In this document: piece by piece, positions 59,801 through 64,000 of the stretch | Numbering within the stretch: the first letter of the stretch is position 1 | Layout: each line of letters opens with the position of its first letter | Program-made: the position numbers and the translations under genes | Assembly: GCA_964030785.1 (NCBI GenBank) | Contig: OZ034972.1 | Location: forward strand, 53,864,538 to 53,928,537 | DNA: 64,000 nucleotides | Direction of reading: 5' to 3' | Source of the DNA: Siderastrea siderea | Taxonomy: Eukaryota > Cnidaria > Anthozoa > Scleractinia > Rhizangiidae | Notes under the pieces: generated by a model | What the model was told of the DNA's origin: nothing | The model's database searches: none | The model's input: only the letters and a program-made list of their open reading frames with translations

Positions 59801-62800
59801 CAAACAACACAAGGCAATACAGAGAAAAGCTTTGAGCCACCGACCCTCCGATCGAAAGTTTAACTGCGCAAACCACTACTTTATCGTCCATCCAGGTTGG
59901 TTGTAATGCTTCTCTTCAAATTAAACAGGGGACCCAATGTCTGTTCGGAAGGCCTAAATCCCCTGACGTATTCCCATAAAAATTGCAATGAAAGTCTGGA
60001 ATTTTCTTTGACGAAATTTTACCTTAAACTTTCTGTAACATGGGAAAATTAATTTCTTTCGTTTACGGAGGGACAATCACGAATAAAGAAATAAAGAAAA
60101 TTTCGGAAAACCAACCGCAGCTCCGAAATTGTAGGGATAAGACTCCTCTCCACAAAAATTTTCTCCGCTTAAATTTTTAGCCTATGAATTCGAACAGATC
60201 AACATGCATTGGTGGACACAACTATCCCTTTAAAAGGTCACGATATCACCGGAGAAAAAAGAAAACGACATTTTTAGTATATGCTTACATTTCTTACGGG
60301 ATGCCCCTTATCAAACTACGACCGAACTTGCCGCGTTGTCTTCTACTCCGCACGCTAGCGATGGGACAATTAAAAGCAAGCCACGTAAACTTTGGGATAA
60401 AAAAAAGGCAAATTAAGACATCGTCCAGTTATGGCACATAATTTTTTTAGCACAAGCGACGGCTTCATTTGAAATTAGTTTTCACCACGTTTATTTAAAG
60501 GGTTAGTATTCCTTGAGAAGCTAAAGGACATCTTGAATAAGAAAATCTTACAACTATGGTTCAGTTTTGCTAAAAATTACTGTGCTGGTTTTGTGTGTTT
60601 GGCAGCGGATTGCCAGGATGGAAATGAACTGCAATTTCAAGAAATTGTCTTATGTTTTCTATTTCTTTTATTGTGCTTGGAAAAATTATGTTGGTTCTCT
60701 CTTTGAGTAACGCACTGGATGTGTTTCTCTTCGTGTTCTTGGACCATTTCGTTTCAGCACAGTTTTGACCTAGAGCACGAGCCAGCCCCTTCAAGCAACA
60801 ACTAACGCAACACTGTCAGCGCCACTTACTTCATTCTTTCTTCATCACTCAGACAAACAAACACCAGCTCATCAAGACGCCTGGAAAACAAAAAAAAAAC
60901 AGGAAAGGAAATTGTTTAATCCTATAAATACCAGTAAAAGATATCTAGTTGAAAACTGAGAGGGAAATTTTGTTTCAGGCCCCAATGTATTATCTTGTTT
61001 CTCCTCCATTTTCATTAGATTTTAAGGCACCTTCTGTTTTGCAGTTGATGACGTAATTCCCCTCCTAATTTTGCCTGCTTGACAAAGTATTTATATTCCA
61101 AGGAAAAATGAGAGGAACTACTCTGCATCTTAATTGCATTGATCGATTACAACAATCTTATTCACCATGACCATACGGTGCACAATAAGCATAAATCGGG
61201 TTAATTATTTCCTTGGGAAGATAATAGGGTTGAATAAAAAAAAGTGCTAATTGTTCTTGTTATTTTTTCACATCTTAACAAATAAAATTGTTTTTAGATT
61301 TTAATTTCGACCCCACTATATTTACCTGGTGTAGTCATTGATGGCTGTTTCTAACCGAGCCTCGTACGCTTTCAGATTAACTCCTTGAGGGTTCACAAGC
61401 TGGACTTCATCTCTGTAACTTCCAGACGTGTGAGCTAAAGGAAGAACCTGGGACGAGAACACGTGACTATCAACTACTCAAACGTAACCAAACGTACATC
61501 TTTCCAAATGTTCCCAACATTTCCGAATACTGTCCGGCGTTTGCCGAAGCATGACAAAAACTTTCAACGTTTGAATGTGAAATAGATCAGCAGAGGTACA
61601 GGTGCGTGGAGACCCTAAATCACTAATTTTATTTCATGAACGATCCCCCTCTGCACAGGGATCGTTCAGAATACAATCTAAGATTGGTTTGCTCCTAAAT
61701 GAAACGGAAAGTAGAATTTTTGATGGCAAAATCCAGATTTAAATGGTTTAATAGTAACGCTACCCTCTTTTCCACGTGATCGACTCAAAAAGTCAAAGTT
61801 CAACCAGAATTGCAATTTTGTTTTCTGCACATCCTGTCACGAAATCAATTTTAACAAACTGTATTCCACTTACATCCCAAAGTCAGGCTACCTGTTCTGT
61901 TTTGCTCTTTAGAATCTTTTTATCCAAGTTACGCATACATTTGGTGGCATTTGGCAATTTCGTCGCAAGGAAATTAGGCGAGCGAAATTTCAATGTTCTT
62001 GCAGATGATGTCTTTTTAGTAATCCAGTTATCGAATTGAACCAGGAAAGAACATTTTCAAGTTACTTGTCACTCATTTCAGTCAAGGGACAAATGCTCAT
62101 TGAATTTTACCTGGTCAAAAACCTTGGAGAGAACATGCTTGTCCAGTATCGGAACATATTTGGTGGTGTGTGGAATTACAGTGGGCGCTAAGGCGTCCAG
62201 GATTGTCAGCTTTCTAGGCACCAGCCCGTGTTTCTTTAGCCACCTAAACAAACAAAGAGTAATTAGGACTGTTATTCAGCCAAGAATTCATGTACGCTAA
62301 CGCAAATTATTCAGACATAAGTTCAAAATTCGTCAGGAAAATATATCTTTTACTTACTTTTTCACTGACAAGTCCTCGTCACTGCAATGTCAAAAGAGAA
62401 ATGAGTTTTAGTGAAAGGGTAAAAGGATAAAATGTAACCACTTTGTGGAAATCCACATTTCTTACAGTCACAATAGAAAAGAAGGATATTGAAATGATTG
62501 AAAAGTTTCTTCATAACACCAAGATTGACTGGCATCCCGTCAGCACCACTTCCAGTTTCCAGTGCCCCTGAAGATTTATCAGCCCAAGAGTTTATGAGCA
62601 CGAAGTTGGTACGAAAACAACACACGAAAGGCACAGACAAACCTCACTTCACGCAGATAACATGGGTGAATGACAGTTACTTCCTTTGGAACGGATTCTC
62701 AACAAGTGCTCAAGTTTTGGGTAAGTGGGAACTGCGCACGCGTCCCACGTTTGACTGCTGTGCAGGGGATTGGGGGATAGTAGTGCTCAGTTAGACTTCA

Positions 62801-64000
62801 TGCTACAGAAGCTGCAGCGGCAACCCAGAGGTTTAGGATTGATTGATTGACTGGACATGGCCTATGGTTTTCACCGTAAAGAGCTAGGGCGCTCTTTACC
62901 AACGTCGTTTCTTCATCTTGCACTAAGATGAAAAAACAGATATCATTTCTAGAAAGAGTAGGCCAAATTTAGTTGAAAGGCCAAGCTTGCCTTCAAAAGT
63001 TGTAGCATTTACAGACGTTTGTATGGCTGGGTGGCAACTCTCGCTTCCCAGCCATACAGACGTCTCTAAATTTGACGATTTACGATTGTCAAACTTAGGG
63101 AAAATATCTCGTTCAACATTCTCACGTGCCTTATCACATCAGTTGCTACAGGTAAATAAAATCCGGGCTTTAAATGGCACACCCGCTATCAAATTACACT
63201 ATATATTTTGATAGACTAATGAAAAGATCAAAGAACGTGGACCTAACCAAAGATAGTTGTTACTGTAACTCACTTTTCATTACTTTGTTTACATTATTTA
63301 TTACCGTTCTGTAAATCACTTCGTTGAAGTGGGAAGGTTATTCCCATTGATTATTACTTATCACTATGATCGCACTAAATTCTACTTACTTTAGGTCTCC
63401 TTGTGAGTTCAAACCATTTTTCTTCTTAGTTTTACCTAAAAAAAAAGTGAAACAAATGTTAGAGAAGCTGCCAAGAGATTGCTGCAATGCTAAGGAGAAT
63501 AAAGGAGAGACAGGGTTCGTTTTTAATCTAAGAGGATTGGATCAGTTTTCGAGGCATCATCGAAAACAAAAGGAACATTAAAATCGTATCATTTACAGAC
63601 TGCTGTTCAGAACCATTTGTTCCGCTTTAAGGCCCAGAAGAATTTGGTTTTTTAAATTGTGTTTTTAGCATTCGTTTTGAAGTTTTATTCAATTAAGAAT
63701 AGTAGATACTACACCGAGTTTGAGTAGCCAATCAGAACGCGCGAAAAAACACTATCCACTGGTTTGGTATTTACTAATTGCATTTGTAGGAAATATTTGC
63801 GACATGAAGTATTCACGTTTTTTCACGATTTAATCCACAGAGCGACACGAACATTTAGTGACAAGCATTCAAAGCTAGACGTTTTTCCCAAAACTTCAAA
63901 TTTAAGGTCGATTTCAGTTAACAGAGGAATATGCTTACGTTTTAGCTGCCGTTGTTTAAAATCCTCTGGTTTCTTTGCCACGTACTGTCTGGTCTCTTTA
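47810..64000 (-). CDS. VWA3B: VWA3B homologue, C-terminal part with extended Tudor-like region (22 exons; continues beyond right edge)
   Basis: Exons in transcript order: 63939->64000, 63390-63435, 62358-62381, 62111-62243, 61326-61447, 60830-60880, 59502-59676, 58836-58916, 57928-58155, 55669-55833, 54808-54905, 54319-54380, 53839-54244, 52713-53053, 52005-52412, 51338-51451, 50382-50558, 49760-49960, 49210-49283, 48691-48772, 48244-48322, 47810-47906; the frame is open throughout. WLKKHGLVPRKLTILDALAP, VPILDKHVLSKVFDQ and QLVNPQGVNLKAYEARLE match VWA3B after its second vWA domain; VLARNEVDGFYYAGVVTRC and ARPCPSLKVGDFVLVKTLVP match its Tudor-like DUF4537 region. Then come an Arg/Ser tract and Glu-rich coiled coil (exon 53839), a Gln-rich coil (52713), a 14-Ser run with acidic flanks (52005), and at least two more Tudor-like modules (GDEVLARWSDEGWYYRG; GQAVVARNDKDGMFHLG; GDRVLAL). 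The human protein lacks most of this tail. The vWA domains lie off the right edge. Its cellular role is poorly known; ciliary is my inference. Confidence 0.9.
50571..50706. repeat. About 74-bp tandem duplication
   Basis: Two diverged copies: GCAAAAACCTAGTCAGTCGT at 50571 and GCAAAACCTAGTCAGTCCTT at 50645, both ending CCAAGCCA(A/C)GATTCTATC-like and TTTAA. They lie in the VWA3B intron just upstream of exon 50382-50558. Confidence 0.8.
55112..55508. repeat. Foldback repeat, family copy 3
   Basis: Arms of about 127 bp (55112-55238 and 55331-55457) are reverse complements, including TGATAAGGTAAATTGGCCAC, GCGTTAGCCCTTCGTC, and AAGGAATTGTGGGTTGCACT then TGG. A tail, GTGTTTCACGTCCCCAAAGA to TTTCTTTGGAAAC, matches the right end of copy 2 near 11690-11730. 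It lies in a VWA3B intron. Confidence 0.88.
56297..57909. repeat. 80/81-bp minisatellite, 20 units, in a VWA3B intron
   Basis: The unit begins GGCTACACAAGGGAAAACAA, continues TTTTGCCATGGCGGCGCCAC then TGCCAGGTAATTGG, and ends GCGAGGTGCGTTATAAAA. Two versions alternate: 81 bp with GGAAAAACATTGCG (A) and 80 bp with GGAAAACACTGCG (B). From the left the order is A'AABBABBABBABAABBAAA. Units are otherwise almost identical. The array ends 18 bp from the donor of exon 57928-58155. Repeated 26-residue open frames (MAAPLPGNWKNIARCVIKGY then TRENNF) arise wherever 81-bp units stand together; they are by-products. Confidence 0.97.
61637..61668. repeat. Perfect short hairpin
   Basis: TGAACGATCCC and GGGATCGTTCA flank a ten-base loop, in the VWA3B intron 61448-62110. 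There is no terminator-like T run beside it and its role is unknown. Confidence 0.6.
63007..63071. repeat. 25-bp inverted repeat (hairpin)
   Basis: ATTTACAGACGTTTGTATGG then CTGGG pairs with CCCAGCCATACAGACGTCTC then TAAAT, with two mismatches and a 15-base loop. It lies in the VWA3B intron 62382-63389. Confidence 0.75.

Overview
The window reads as animal nuclear DNA, most likely from an anthozoan cnidarian (a stony coral or a relative). Genes are split into many short exons with GT/AG borders. They are close to bilaterian NBEA/LRBA, MDM1 and VWA3B, and there is a pair of opine dehydrogenases, an enzyme class typical of marine invertebrates. Introns and spacers carry foldback elements, MITEs, Penelope-like fragments and minisatellites. 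No organism name can be proved from the sequence alone.

Layout. (1) 686-16705, minus: the N-terminal 18 coding exons (673 codons) of a neurobeachin/LRBA-family BEACH gene; the rest lies beyond the left edge. Its introns hold a 39-bp minisatellite, two Penelope-like remnants, a tRNA-derived SINE cluster and two foldback repeats. (2) 17180-22842, plus: a seven-exon MDM1 homologue (centriole and microtubule protein), head to head with gene 1 across 474 bp. (3) 24524-27934, plus, and 30442-34124, minus: two small four-exon genes for basic, Tyr/Pro-rich proteins that I cannot name; their style resembles axonemal microtubule inner proteins. (4) 35839-38439, plus, and 41025-44899, minus: two complete three-exon opine dehydrogenases, tail to tail, with identical intron positions. 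Exon 1 is about 95% identical between them while exons 2 and 3 are far more diverged, which suggests gene conversion confined to the NAD-binding exon. (5) 47810-64000, minus: 22 exons of a VWA3B homologue with a long C-terminal extension of Tudor-like (DUF4537-type) modules joined by coiled-coil and Ser/Arg-rich linkers; the vWA domains lie off the right edge. One intron holds a 20-unit, 80/81-bp minisatellite that starts next to a splice donor.

The genes do not form a pathway. MDM1, VWA3B and possibly the two small genes suggest a loose grouping of centriole/cilium functions, and the opine dehydrogenases belong to anaerobic glycolysis (NADH reoxidation). The strongest signals beyond ordinary annotation are the exon-limited homogenisation of the dehydrogenases, the TATA/ATG/donor-bearing minisatellite, and a 75-bp duplication across a splice donor of the NBEA/LRBA gene.

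Exon borders were placed by eye from splice dinucleotides, frame continuity and remembered family sequence; no alignment or transcript data were available.
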